Shown here piece after piece: positions 11,200 to 23,699 of a stretch of 64,000 nucleotides of DNA. Both the position numbers and the translations under genes were made by a program. How positions within the stretch are numbered: position 1 is the stretch's first letter; each line of letters opens with the position of its first letter. The DNA comes from Mesorhabditis belari (lineage: Eukaryota; Nematoda; Chromadorea; Rhabditida; Rhabditidae), in assembly GCA_958450365.1 (NCBI GenBank), contig CAUEEP010000740.1:1615501-1679500 (forward strand), written 5' to 3'. The notes beneath the pieces were generated by a model, which made no database searches, was not told where the DNA came from, and worked only from the letters and a program-made list of their open reading frames with translations.

Positions 11200-11805
11200 C
11201 GCCGGTGTTTTGATTTTGGCGACGTTGACAAGCTGGCGGACGCTCATTTGATTCTAAATTCATAAAATTTACAAATGAGACATCAATCTTTACTCGACTA
11301 TCTATAGACAAAGATTAACAAACAAATCGCTCCATGAGGCCACGTTTGCCAGAGCAATAACGCAAAGACAGTATTCACATTGGATTGAGATGTCGTTTTT
11401 ATCCGCATTCGACTAAATCGATTGATTCTTGCTATCTTATGTAGTAGAAGTTGAAATTTTGAATAGGAAACTTACCGGCATTTTACAAATTGAAATTGTT
11501 TTTCGGAAAATTTAGCAATCAGTTGATCCTTCACCGCGATCTAGAGATTTGATGAATATTTGCAATTGTTTACAAACATAAACTAAATAAACCACTTGCC
11601 GGTAAAGATCCTGGATCTTAATTAGCCGGTCTCCTTCTTCGCCGTCAATATCACTTATTGTTGCCGAATATTTGCCTAAAAGCAAATTATTGTTTGGAGT
11701 ATACCGGTAGTTAGACCTTTAACTGTTCACCCGCTTGTTCAGTACCTTAGGCCTGTTGACGTTATCCGTACTATTTCCTTTTCGAATCTTCATTTTTTGT
11801 CTCAT
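11200..11805 (-). CDS. unassigned small multi-exon protein
   Basis: Three or four minus-strand exons have good splice borders. Exon 11805-11746 begins MRQKMKIRKGNS. Exon 11675 to about 11594 reads YSATISDIDGEEGDRLIKIQ. Exon 11541-11477 reads IAVKDQLIAKFSEKQFQFVK. A fourth near 11265 reads MSVRQLVNVAKIKTPAGLKQ. The product would be short, charged, probably helical and soluble, with no signal peptide. The join of exon 1 to exon 2 is out of frame as written. I do not recognise the family. It lies just downstream of the Deltex gene on the same strand and could be its operon partner, but that is inference. Confidence 0.4.
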
Positions 11806-12140
11806 GTTTTGTGATAAGTTGGTAATAATCCCACTTACGAGGCTGATTAAAAGTTGATGTCGGTAAAAAGTTTGTTTACGACTTTCCCACACTCAGCTGT
11901 TATTGTTGTTCGATTTCCAGCACTCATACACTAAATTCAATTTGATTTCCCAAGCTCAACCTTTTTCACGTTTACCAAAAAAGAAATACAAATGAAAATG
12001 AATACACTTTCTAAGACACACTCTTTGACAATGTAAAATTACTTTTGTTGGCAGAATTACAGGTGAACATCAATAAGTAAAGAAGAATTTTACCAAACCA
12101 GTTCAAAACTATCACGAAAGTAATAAACTCGTAATTTCGA

Positions 12141-14185
12141 CTATTTATTGGTCATATCTTCAGTAATGCCCACAGCTCGCAGTTCCTCTGTGACCCTGAG
12201 AGGTAGTCAGCATCAGGGTAGCCAAAACTAAAAAGATATTACAATGAGCTTAGAGTGAGCTTAGAGTGAAAATACCTTCCGCCATGAAGAGTAGTCTTGT
12301 GATGGATGTTGTTCCAAACAGCTACATTCTGAGCGCCAGAAGTTATTGAATCGCCCACAGTGAATGTCGACGACTGACATTCAAAGCCTTTCCTAACAAC
12401 TTTAGAACCTAAATTTAAAAGCGTTTAAGATTTTTTACAAAAGCCAGTACCTTGTGACCTTCAGGAGTATTTGGTAAATAATATGCTTGTCGGTGTGTAC
12501 CATGAAAGGCACCCAGGGCACGGAAGTGAGTTGCCTAAAGCACAGGGTTGTTTAATTAAAATTCTTCAATACCTCCCGAATTCCACTGGGAGCACTGTAA
12601 TCGGTACTATGTAGCAGCCCGATCCACCTTCTAGATTGATGCCACCCGTTAGTAATCTAAAAGTTTGCGTGGCACAGATAAAGTAAAGAGAAACACACAG
12701 ACCACATGGTGTGCCATAGTAGATCCTCTTGGCATATTGCCTTCTGGCAGAGCAAAACACTTGGCATGTAGGGCAACGTTTAAGAGTGGTTTGATTCGAA
12801 TAGCTCTAGAACATTAAGTACAAAACTTAAAAACATTTGTGACTTACCTCAAAGCAATTGTGGTGAAACATATGATTGCACTTTTTGATGGCTACAACAA
12901 AGGTGGCTCTTATCCAAACAACTCTCCAGAGGCAAATGACGCAGACATCATCGTTCACCTATTAACAACTTTTTTAAAAACACCTTTATAGATTTTAAAG
13001 GAAACTAAACTACAGAGACCAAAAAAGTCACCTGATCGGAGTAATAAAGTTCAAAATCGATGAATCATCGTTCGGTTTGACTTCTGGAATATCAACTTTC
13101 AGCTCGAACACCGCCATAAAATCCTTGATAACAGAACAACTTCCGATCCAACGATTCCAATTTCCCCTGAAAAAGATTTTCTATGCAAAGTTTAAGATGA
13201 CAATGTCTGACAAAGCGTTGAATACGGGCGATACTTTTAAACACCATTCGTATTTCAATTTAAATCTTAAAAACATCTTGCCGTCCTGGATTTTACATGT
13301 CTAAAACCAGTAAGTCACAAAGAAATACAAAAATTTTCAGATTAATTTTATAGGTAATGCTGATATTAAACAGAGTGGAAATTACCTTCAATTTATCTAA
13401 CTTTTTCCATCTTCGATTTAGTTGCTTAATTGCTTCCTTTAGTTTAAGCGCTGCTTTCTTCGAATCAACTTTTTAGGCTTCCTTAAATTATTATTAGCTT
13501 TAATTTCAGGATTGGTCGAATTATGCCCGTCGATTATATCACTATCAATCAAAAAGAATTTTACATGCTAACCACCGCAGCCAAAGCCAATTGTAGCAAT
13601 TGATGTTAAACCAAGGTCGTGAACAGTATCAGAAGGATCCCTTTGCATGCCATCTTAAAAGTAAACAATTTATGTTAATACAAAAACCCCGTACTAACCG
13701 TAACATGGAAACTGTCCGGCTCAACAGCTAGCAGCAGATTCTTCCAAGACAAATCCACCAAGACTCGACATTGTTGACAACAATGATCGCGCCCTCCGTG
13801 AATGGATCCAGGTGGTCCTAACCAGACCTCCACAACGGCAAAGGCATTCTAAATAACATATTTGGTTAAGAAAATTCCAGCTCATTTGATACTATATTTT
13901 AGCTATTACGAAAAATTTTCTACCTTAATTGCTGAGCTATTTCGCGCTTGATAAGTTCCTTGTAGATTTCTTCCGTTGATCCGCAATTCTTTAAAACCGA
14001 CAAAACAATGGCATCGACCTCGGTGTCCAGAATACTACCCTAAAAGAGCACAATGAACCATGATAATAAAAAACCCCCGTCATAAGAGAGGAAACAGTGA
14101 GTTCTGGATCCTTGCGAAGGTCATCGAGCCGAGTTTCGATGTCGATTTCATCTTCCTCCACTTTTGATTTTTCGAATTTGATGGA
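12141..14185 (-). CDS. Deltex-family E3 ubiquitin ligase (RING + DTC domain)
   Basis: Twelve short exons form one minus-strand model: 14185-14075, 14039-13924, 13848-13699, 13653-13573, 13545-13386, 13166-13032, 12958-12848, 12805-12699, 12656-12573, 12534-12451, 12408-12276 and 12227-12141. The RING spans two exons: VCVICL, then CNHMFHHNCFE, then LKRCPTCQV. The Deltex C-terminal (DTC) fold follows: APSGIRE (after a shift), GTHRQAYYLPNTPEG, FTVGDSITSG, VWNNIHHKTTLHGG, GYPDADYL and RVTEELRAVGI before the stop. DTX proteins transfer ubiquitin and modulate Notch in other animals; the Notch link here is inference. The N-terminal third is unrecognised (VEEDEIDIETRLDDLRKDPE). Frameshifts occur in exon 13545, exon 12656 and near 12208 (a duplicated TC). 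The first exon may be missing. Confidence 0.85.
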
Positions 14186-14189
14186 CTAA

Positions 14190-15220
14190 TACTTGTGTTT
14201 GGTGTCTTTCTTTTTCTGACCATACAGAACTAAAAAACGAATTAGAGTTACGCCAATGGCTAACAAAAACTAGGAATGAAATTGCAAAAGCACATGTGCA
14301 ATATAATAGGAAGAAATGCGGCAAATCGCATTTCACAAAAAGCAAGCTACGACAAATGGGCAGGGGTTCCCTATCATTTCGCCGAAAAAAAGATCATCCA
14401 GATTTTACGGTAGGCATGAGGTACGGCTTTAGTATTCAACGATTGCAGAGCTTTATATTTTTTTCGAAATTGTTTTTGTGAAATGGTGGAAAAGGAAAGG
14501 TGCGTAGCCAGTCCTTTTAGCGACGTTGTTTTTAAAAATTTAAGAAAAAGGCTTACTCACACAGTTTTCCAACGGTAGGTTTCCGAACGAAATTTTCGAT
14601 TGCGTGCATCACTGCACCAAACTTGCGCAAAATTTTTGCAAAACGCCCCTGATTTTCAAAACTCTTTCTATTACCTAATTCAAACATCACCCATGCATTG
14701 GAGTGCTGTGTACTCTTCGCGAAAGACCATTTTTCATTTATTTGGCGTAAGATGATTACATAACTGTTCCCTTCCTTTTCTCATCATTTGTAACCATGAC
14801 AAGCTAGAGGGATTTTCTTAGAATTCCCTAACTCTTATCCGACTTCCGGGAGTGTCCATCTATTTCCATACTGTTTATCTATATCGGTTACTAATTCTCT
14901 TATTCGACCCGTTTCCTAATTCTTTCTTTTTTGGCTATTTTAGGTAATCTTTTAGCTTGCCAGAAGTTTATCGAAACGACTTCATTTTCGATCAATTAAT
15001 TGGGTAGGCGCAGTTGTTTTAGTATCATTTTTATCAAGTTGTTTGGGTCAGTTCGTGAGTCCTGTGATTGCCAAACTACCAGTCGAACTCGTCTCTTCAC
15101 CTCCATCCAAGCGCGCCCGTGTTATTGAATTTAGCGACAATAAAGTAAGCGGTTTGGTTTTTGTGCAGATATTAAGCTGATAACCACTTTGACTTGGGCG
15201 ACTACTGTTAATTATTCAGG
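14190..15220. other. intergenic, one orphan exon candidate
   Basis: A head-to-head spacer between the minus-strand Deltex and plus-strand SAM50 genes. At about 15058-15145 there is an open stretch with PPSKRARVIEFSD ending at a donor (gtaagc); it may be the first exon of the SAM50 transcript or of an unrelated gene. The rest has no coding signal. Confidence 0.4.
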
Positions 15221-15221
15221 A

Positions 15222-16552
15222 TGAGGGACCCCACCAAAACTTATCATAGAGCCGATGTCTTGTGGGAAAAGGCCAACCTAACCCCATCCATTGTGGGGCC
15301 GATTCAATTTCATGGCATTAATATCACAAAAATGATGCTCTCATAAAAGAAGTTGCCGAGCTTTACCGAAGTAACAACCTCGATCAGTTGGTCCACGATT
15401 CAAACTGTGCTGCAAAGCATTTGCACGAAGTTGGATTGATGGAAAATGCTACCGCTTTAATCGATACAGCCCAGAGTAAAGAGGCTACATTGTCACACTT
15501 TGTAGTCAAGAGCCAAAACCATTCACGTTTGGAGTCAAGGCGGGAATGAGTACTCAAGGTGATGCCGACCTCTCGCTAAACGCTGCAAAACCAGAAGCTG
15601 TTTTTGGACGTGGTGAATCAATCAACGCTTCCCCTACTCAAATACCATCAAAGGCGATCCATAGCTTCAACCTGAATTTCATCAAGCCATTTCTTGGTTG
15701 GCAAAAATATTCGAATTTCACCATGTGTCGTTGTATCGCTCAATGGCTCATCTGCCTTGGAATCAATCGTAATTTGGATGAAAATGCTGTGATCCTACAA
15801 TATAACGAGGCAACTCTTCAACAAAAGCTTTTGCATTCCCTGAAAATGAATTCTATTTGGAGGACTTTGCGAGTTACCGACGATGCAGCTTTCGCAGTTC
15901 GCTGAGTTTTCAGGACATACGATGGATTTTTCATTTGAAAATTCGGTCGCATATGACACGCGTGATCGACCATTGCTGGCAACACGCGGTTTGCTGGGGA
16001 GATGGTCACAAGAATACGCAGGACCCTTGGGTGATCATCATTTTTTGAAGAATCAATTGGATTTTCGAAGCATCGACGCTCCTTTTCCAAAGATGTGATC
16101 TTGGCTCTTTCACTTCAAGTGAAATCAGTCAACAACCTTGGTTCCAAGGGAGTTACATTTGTTGGAACGAGCTTATTTGGGCGGCAACCAGGACCTACGC
16201 GGTTTCGGACTCAATACAGTTGGGGTCAGAGCCGGACCAATTCTTGCCTCGGAGGAGGAGCCGGCTCTCGCGGGAGTGTTTCACCTGTATAAGCCACTGT
16301 TTCCTCCCCAAATGCTTTACGCACACGCACGATGGATTGCCGGAGGTTCGATAGCATCGGTTCGATCCAAAATCTGCAATCAAGGATATGCTTGAAGCTC
16401 AACGGAGCTACGGCCGGGGATTGGACTTACATTCGTCTTCAAAAATATTTTCCGCCTTGAATTAGATTATTTTCATCCAATTCAGACTGTCCCAGGCGAT
16501 TCTTTTACCCCCGTGAAGGCTTCATATAGGTGCTGGTGTGAATTTTATCTAG
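15222..16552 (+). CDS. gop-3: SAM50/Tob55 outer-membrane beta-barrel assembly protein (indels)
   Basis: SAM50 is the core of the mitochondrial sorting and assembly machinery that inserts beta-barrel proteins into the outer membrane. Blocks recognisable in order are [17 protein letters not shown] (N-terminal), [108 protein letters not shown] and a final GAGVNFI before TAG. The order and length (about 400 aa) fit the family, including the Bac_surface_Ag barrel. The gene is essentially intronless here but broken by at least eight 1-4 nt indels (examples: extra TG near 15727, lost G near 16093, extra T near 16161, lost G near 16412). Block conservation argues for recent damage or consensus error. 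The upstream start is uncertain. Confidence 0.85.
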
Positions 16553-16559
16553 GATCAAG

Positions 16560-17049
16560 CAATGTTTGCACAAAACTTTTACAGAATAGGTTGTTTGACG
16601 TACTTTGCAAATTTAGGGAGTTGTTAAATGTTTTTTCAATATTTTATATTATCTAAATCTTGTTTTCTTTAAAACTCTCTGAATAAAGTTTGGGCCGTTG
16701 TTTCTGAAAAATGCGTGCAAAATGGTTTAGTAACCAAACCCCGTATCTGATGCTTTTGAGAAAGTTGTGCAGCGGTCACGTTCTACAGGAATAAGAGCCA
16801 TATTCTGCTAGAAACAACTAGTCATTAAGGGATTCGCAATATTTTTATTGGTTTCTTGTCCAGCTTCTAGTGTATGTATCGGAGTTATATTAGAAACGAC
16901 GCCAAACAACACTCAGTTATTAAACTGGTACGTGAGGAGAATGCTTGGCATCATTAACTTCCAATCAAAACTATAAGCACGCATTTTCGAAACAATGAGT
17001 TTGAGGATTTTGTTTTGAGATGCAGCTATTTAGGCATCGACATATTGCC
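16560..17049. other. intergenic between SAM50 and E1
   Basis: About 500 nt, AT-rich, with an AATAAA at about 16681 that could serve SAM50 polyadenylation. No other feature is visible. Confidence 0.45.
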
Positions 17050-20000
17050 ATGTCAGCTGAGGCCGATTCAAAAATGGATGTAAGTGAAAGCAAACAAATA
17101 CGAGGTCGAATGGAGTTGAAGGACAACTTAACGATGTGGATACGAACCTTTACAGTCGTCAAATGTAAGCATATGAAATATGTTTTGCGAATAGAACACT
17201 GAACGTTATTAAATAGCGTTTGAAATCATCTTTATTGATCTTTTTAGTTATGCTCTCGGTGAATCCCCAATGATGCACCTTCGCAAAGTTCAGTACTCAC
17301 TCTCCTGGAATCCGGAGGCGTTGGTGTTGAGATTGCAAAGGTAGTGGAATTAATTATTGGAATAAAGCGAGACTATTGTACTTTCAGAACTTAATTCTCG
17401 GAGGTGTGCGCCATGTGACGATCCACGACCAGAAAGCGACAACTTGGAACCGATCTTTCGGCGCAATACTACTTGCGGGAGGAGGACTTGGGAAAAAATC
17501 GTGCATCGGCTTCTTTTGAAAGGTTTATTTTATTGTATTTTTAAAAATTAAATTCTTGGATCTAGGCTTGCTGAGTTAAACGATAGCGTGACGTGCGTTT
17601 TATAACACTGACTCCTTGGCACTTGAGACTAGTTGAAAGGGTTTGATGTAAGTTTTTTCTTTTAAACAAATAACATTTGCTTTAGCTGATTATTCTGACG
17701 GACACGCCTCTCTCAATGCAACTTCAAATTTCAAACTGGGTCCGCGCCGCTGGTAAAAAGATGTTGGTGGCCGATTCTCGTGGATTGTTCAGGTCAGAAA
17801 ATGTTTCACAATGATTGCTATCAAACTAAAATTTTAGTTACATTTTTACTGATCTTGGGCAACAATTCCGTATTGATGATTCAAATGGCGAACAACCACA
17901 AGAAGTAATTTTTGAATAGCTTGACAGAAAATAATAATCATTATTTAGTTTCACATTGAGCACATTGATCGTGGCACGGGTGATGTAACAACTTTGGAGA
18001 ATGTGATGCACGGGCTCGTCGATGGCGATTTTGTGACTTTCACGTTGGATAATTTGACTTTACTTAAAAAAAAACAATTTCAGTGAGGTCAAAGGCATGG
18101 TACAAATCAACGAGTGTCAACCAATCAAGGTCACCGTAAAGAGTTTGTTCGGCATTACTTTAATAAAGTTATCTTACTTTTAGAACCACACATCTTTAAT
18201 ATTGGAAACGCGGCCGCGGATTTTGATGCTCATACGGAAAGTGGAAGAGGTCGTCAAGTGAAGGTGGCCTCCTATGTCGACTACAAACCACTTGCTGAAG
18301 CCCTACGGGATCCTGAAATTGCTTTCTGGGATTTTGCTCGAATGGAATATCCGCAACAATTGCACCAACTTTTTCAAGCTTTGTATGCATTTGAAGAAAA
18401 GGTACAATCAATTTTGCTGCTTTAATGTATTTCCTTTCTAGCATGGCCGTTCACCGAAGCCCAGATGCGATGACGATGCAGCCCTTCTCAAAGAGGAATT
18501 ACCTGCTGACAGTGAAGTTGATGCGAGTCTCCTGAAGATGTTCTCATACCAAGCGACTGGTATGCTCGTTAACGTGTGTTCCGTCGTCGGAGGTATTGCT
18601 GCCCAAGAAGCTATGAAAGCTGTTACACACCATATGACTCCATTGAAACAGGTTTTTAACTATTACAGTGTACATTTCATGGGTATTTTAGTTTTTGTAC
18701 TTGGATCATGTTGATGCTCTTCCCGGTGACTGGAATTCGTTCAACGCCGACTTGCTGACTTACGAAGATTGTGCTCCTCGTGGAAATCGTTATGATGGCC
18801 AGGCAGCAGTGTTTGGATGGCAATATCAAGAAACAATTGGAAGACAAAAATGGTATATTTGGCTCTCAAAGATTATGCCGAATTGAGAATAGGTTTATCG
18901 TTGGTGCTGGAGCAATTGGATGCGAGTTATTGAAAAACCTCGCGATGATGGGCGTGTCATCCGGAAAAGATGGATTGATTAAAATCACCGATATGGACCA
19001 AATTGAAATTAGCAATCTAAATCGACAGTTCCTCTTCAGACGCCCGGATGTTGGAGTGAGAGTTGTTTTGAATAAAATGATTACAAAATGTTTAGGAAAA
19101 AAAATCGGTTGTTGCTGCACGAGCTGTCAAAGTTTTTAACCCTGAGCTAAACATCGAGGCAAGCTTTTTTATATTTCTAAAATATTTGCTTTTAGTCAAT
19201 GGCTGAACGTGTTGGACCTGATAACCGAATCAATTTTCAATGACACATTCTTTGGTGCCCTGAATGGAGTGTTTAACGCATTGGACAACGTCGATGCTCG
19301 CCGTTATATGGACAGACGTTGTTTATTCTATGGTCTTCCATTGTTGGAATCTGGAACCTTGGGAACTAAAGGCAATACTCAAGTCGTCTATCCTCATCTC
19401 ACCGAAAGCTATTCGTGAGTTGTTAGTTTATTACAGAGTATATCTTAATTTAGGTCTTCGCAAGATCCACCCGAGAAGGATATTCCAATTTGTACGCTCA
19501 AGAATTTCCCCAATGAGATTCAGCACACGATACAATGGGCTAGAGATCAATTCGAAAGTGAGCTTCCAATTGGCAAATGCAAATCATAATTTTTAGCTCT
19601 CTTTTCGCAACCGTCCGAAAATGCTAATCGCTTTTTGGAAGATAGTAAAGAATTCTTGAAACATGTCAGAAACGCTTGCTCACAACCAAAAGGTAAGAAC
19701 TATGTTCTTGAGCTTTGAATTTTTTAATTAGATGGAAATGCTGACTGCCGTCGTGGATGCTCTTGATAACGAAAAGCCAACTTCTGCCGAGGACTGCATT
19801 GCTTGGGCACGCCTGCTTTTTCAAGTAAATCTCAGTTTAAATTAACTTCTAATATTGTTTTAGAATAATTTCCATGATTCAATTGCTCAAATGCTTCACA
19901 TGTTTCCCACCAGAGATGGTGACGGATCAAGGCGCGAAGTTTTGGAGTGGTACTAAACGTTGTCCGCATCCGATAGTTTTTGACGTGGCAAAGGTGTGTT

Positions 20001-21261
20001 TTTGTTTTGCTGCTTTAAACATTCTTCACAAAATTCCATCGTTCATCTTAAAATATTTATCTTTAGAGTGAACATTTCAATTTTGTCTACTCGGCCTCAA
20101 TTCTACGTGCTCAACAATATAATATTCCACCGATTCTGGATGTGTACGTTTCCTTTTTTGCTTCAATAACCAAATGTTTTTTTAGAAAACAAGTTGGAAA
20201 AATTGCAGCTTCAGTACAAGTAAAACCTTTTTGTGCCAAAGAAGGGAGTCAAAATTGCGGTAACGGAAGCGAAGCCAAAGAAATGAACGAGCGTGGCGTT
20301 GAAGGTAAAAAGCTTTTGTTGATGATGGTATTCTCAATTAATTTTAACAGATGGTGAAGAAGCCGAACTTTCTCTGAAGATCAAGCTTTCTAAATTGGAG
20401 GCAGCTGTTGCGGAAAAGCTCCAAGCGATCGATTTTGAAAAAGATGACGACACCAATCACCACATGGAATTCATCACGTCTTGCAGTAACCTTCGTGCTG
20501 GGAATTATGACATTCAACCCTCCGATGTTTTAAAAACGAAGCAAATTGCTGGCCGAATCATCCCAGCTATTGCAACGACTACGGCGGCCATTGCAGGACT
20601 TGTTTGCATCGAATTCATGAAGGTACAAATTAATATTTTGCCTTTTAGCACTACTTTTAGATGGTTGATGCTGATGGCAAACTTTCGGCTACACCTATGG
20701 ATCGGTTCAAGAATGGTTTTATCAACCTGGCTCTTCCATTTTTCGGCTTTTCTGAACCAATCGCCGCACCAAAGAAAAAGGTAAACCGATTGATTGTTTT
20801 GTAAATAAATAAATTTTAGTATGGAGACAAGGAGTGGACAATTTGGGACTCTTTGACGATTAAGGCGCCAATGACTTTAAAGCAAATGATTGATTGGGTT
20901 CAAGTAAGTGTTATTTGTCTGTTCCTTCAATATTATGAACATTTTAGAATGAAGCTTCTGGTTCAAGCGTTACAATGGTTTCTTCGGGAGTTTCCCTTAT
21001 TTATTCGTTCTTCATGAATGCTGCTAATCGCGATAAACGACTTGGCATGGAGTATGTTTGATTTTTTTAAAATAACCTTTTTTGTAGACTTCGTGATGTG
21101 GTGGCTGAAGTTTCAAAGAAGGAGATTCCATCATATCAACGATCTTTGGTTCTAGAGGTAAATTCTGAAGACGTACGATATGGAATGTTCCGGTTTAGGT
21201 GATGGTTGAAGACGAGAACGGAGAAGACGTTGACCTTCCATACTTGAAATACATTTTCTAA
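17050..21261 (+). CDS. uba-1: ubiquitin-activating enzyme E1 (UBA1)
   Basis: E1 adenylates ubiquitin with ATP and loads it on a catalytic Cys before passing it to E2s. The first exon is [10 protein letters not shown] (17050-17079). The inactive adenylation half follows ([49 protein letters not shown]). The active half has [19 protein letters not shown] (about 18900), [27 protein letters not shown] and [20 protein letters not shown]. The catalytic Cys lies in [11 protein letters not shown] (TGT at 19491-19493). The C-terminal ubiquitin-fold segment ends [11 protein letters not shown]. More than fifteen exons are separated by about 50 nt introns. Several exons are frame-broken; near 17302-17325 three extra C residues can be counted, and one more near 17441. 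The last third is mostly clean. The 3' end is duplicated at 59285-59624. Confidence 0.9.
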
Positions 21262-21327
21262 ACCTGAATATGTCTTTTAAAATCTTGTGCAAAAATTATT
21301 GTATTTCGGGTTCTTATTGTTATAAAT

Positions 21328-21539
21328 TACCGTATTTATTCTAATAGAAGCGCATGCGCTTCTGTTAGAGACCCTCGCGTCAGGAGAAAAAGTGCACCAA
21401 AAATTTAATTTTTAACCTATGAGTTTGGTGTCAAAACAAAGAATTTTTCACTCCGTTATCTGACGCCAAATTTATGACCACTCATGTGAGCGGGGCCTCT
21501 AACAGAAGCGCATGCGCTTCTATTAGAATAAATACGGTA
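21328..21539. mobile_element. MITE, TIR CCGTATTTATTCTAATAGAA (copy 1)
   Basis: 212 bp, TA at both ends, about 42 nt TIRs (TACCGTATTTATTCTAATAG, then an AGCGCATGCGCT palindrome). It is inserted just 3' of the uba-1 stop. The same insertion is present in the duplicated segment (59668-59880), so it predates that duplication. The interior is non-coding. Confidence 0.85.
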
Positions 21540-22465
21540 CCTATGCGGTCGTGAGGATCTCAGGCCTTTTGACTTTTGTTGTTTCAAGGTTTAATCGAGT
21601 TTAAACCGGTGTTTTCCATCTTCACTTTGATTGCCGCTTTTTAAAAAATAAACCTTTTTAAACTTTTAAAAATAACAGTTACGGGGTTAAGAGTTTTGTA
21701 ATCTAAAATCTGTAGAAGTAGAGTATGAGACAGTTTGTGAACGTATTGTTTGACAAGAAGTAATACTTGCCGGAAAATTTCGTTAAGAGGAGTGGAATGG
21801 TACCAATAGCTTCGCGAATGGACTAAGTGTAAGTAAATTTGTGTTGGTTTGAGTGGAGTTTCTGCTTGAAGAGCTCTAATAAAAACACATGCTTTTACTG
21901 GAACTCGTGGTAATTTGTTTTTCATTTTCAAAAAGGCATCGAGTGTCCGACGATGAAAAGTCGAGGAAAGGAAAGAGTGTCTTTATTTTTCTTTCCTCTC
22001 TCGCAAGTTTGGAGTTTCTCAAATCAAAACACCAATTTACTTCTCCAATTCTTGAAGGAGTGTGATCTTCAAATTGCCTCCTTTTAAACACACAATGAGC
22101 ATTTTGATCCGGGATTGCTGAGCAAAGGGAATCTGTTTTTCTGATAATTTCTTTGATTTTTTTCAATTGATGATCGAATACAAGAGCATGCTATTTATTG
22201 GAATACGACAAATTCACTGCAGGTTTTGATCTAAATACCTCCATAAATCCAGATTCAAATTCAAATGGCAAATAGAAAAAAGGTTTTGGAAATCTTTTTA
22301 ATTAAAGATATAAGTAATGCAAAGCCGGAAAGTATCCAGCACTTAAAATCTTGAAGTTCTTGAAATATGAGTTAAACGTTTGTTCTTATTGCAACGCAAA
22401 GTGAACAAATTAATCACTTTCTTCTTGTTTTGCGGTAAAAGAAGAAATTATGAAAAATTATCAAT
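21540..22465. repeat. unique-looking spacer duplicated at 59881-60945
   Basis: Sequence from the MITE to about 22445 recurs with small indels at 59881-60945 (for example the GGCATCGAGTGTCCGACGA and GGGATTGCTGAGCAAAGGG blocks). Minus-strand ORFs here are not conserved in frame between the two copies, so I do not call a gene. Confidence 0.7.
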
Positions 22466-23699
22466 TTAAAGATTCGACAGTGTTGGATAATCGATGTTTG
22501 TTGTCCAAAAATGCTTTCGTTTTCGCTTCAGAGTGACTTTGGTTTTTGGTGGAGGCAGTGGCTAAATGATCAGTCTCATTTTAAAAAAAATCATTTTCTT
22601 ACAAAACCGAACCCTTGGCATTTCATAGTGAGCAGCTGTATTGCTTCCATAGCCTGGAATCAGAATATCGATGAAGATTGAGATGGGCTCCAAGGCTCTG
22701 ATCTGAAACTATTGTCAAAAGTCTATTGTCAACCTTCAATGAAAGCCACCTCATGTATATTTCCGTAACCGGGCGCTAAATAAATGACGTCATCTTCCGG
22801 GGTCACCACTTGAACACCTTCATAAAAAGTCTGAAAAGGAAGATTAAATGAAAATCAGCTGGATGAGTACCTCAATTTCTCCTCCGATCTCTGGAGCAAC
22901 GTCACTTTTTGCAGAAAACGAGAAAACCTGCAAAAGCAGGTAATTGTATTTCAGAAAATTTAGATCTTTAGTTCAAAGAAACCTGAAATTTTCCATAGAT
23001 AACTTTGATGAAGCCGTGAATGAATGGATGATCGTGCAGGGGCAGCTTATCTTCAACATCGAGAAGACCGAATAGACTCACAGTCATGTTGTCTGAGTAA
23101 TGAATCTGAGAACAAGTTTTAAGTCTCAAAAAAAAAAGACAGATATACCGAAGCATAAGTGTGAGGAGATTTCGATTTTTCCAAGATTTCGTAAGAGGGC
23201 CTTTCTAGCTAAAAAGTTGACTCCATCTGGAGGGTGAAGATCGAATGCGTGATGGTGTGATGGTTGCCAGTTAGCACGGTTGCCTGGTAAGCGAAAGCTC
23301 GTGGGTTCGAGTCCCGGCGGCGCACGATTTTTGACCTGCCCTAGTTCCAACTAAAATATTAAATACGTTTTTTTTTTCTGATCTAAACACTCAAACACGC
23401 TTACCTGAAGCATTTTCGGAGTCGACTTTGCCAGCGAAATTCATAACTTTCTTTGATGGAAATGGTGCTGATCGATTTGCAGCAAAAGTATTAGAGATGG
23501 CCAAAATTGGTTTAAGCGTTTGGCGCAAAGCTGGTCGATCTACCTTAAAAGATTTTGTTTTGAGTTTCAGAAGTTTTTTTGGTTTGTTCACTGAAGCAGG
23601 ACTAATCTAGTGTTAACAGAAAAAAGAAATCACCGTTTCCGCAGTCGAAAATATTTGCTTGGAGCTCAAAGAACTCTCACAAGCGCTCCCGTCAAGCAT
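22466..23699 (-). CDS. ADO-family thiol dioxygenase (cysteamine/N-terminal cysteine dioxygenase)
   Basis: A cupin non-haem iron enzyme that adds O2 to thiols (free cysteamine or N-terminal Cys of proteins). Eight exons are on the minus strand, starting MLDGSACESS at 23699. Core exon: MTVSLFGLLDVEDKLPLHDH then PFIHGFIKVIYGKFQ, which supplies two iron-ligand His in the HDHP motif. DDVIYLAPGYGNIHE supplies the third His. IRALEPISIFIDILIPGYG matches the conserved ADO C-terminal strand. The tail ends PTLSNL with a basic KRKRK run, possibly a nuclear signal. Length is about 270 aa, as expected. From exon 3 on, exon phases join cleanly; exon 2 (to about 23405) meets exon 3 out of phase, so one indel is likely there. 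A tRNA-like sequence sits antisense in intron 2. Confidence 0.85.
23256..23327 (+). tRNA. tRNA-like sequence, possibly tRNA-Thr-derived
   Basis: About 71 nt with an A-box-like TTAGCACGGTTGCC, a possible 7 nt anticodon loop CTGGTAA (anticodon GGT), a B-box GGGTTCGAGTCCC and a 3' arm GGCGCAC that pairs only partly with the 5' GTGTGAT. The weak acceptor stem argues for a tRNA pseudogene. It is embedded in an intron of the ADO gene on the opposite strand. Confidence 0.45.

Noticed and set aside
18866..19120. Minus-strand ORF of 84 aa
   Set aside because: It is the complement of the E1 adenylation exon and has no independent support.
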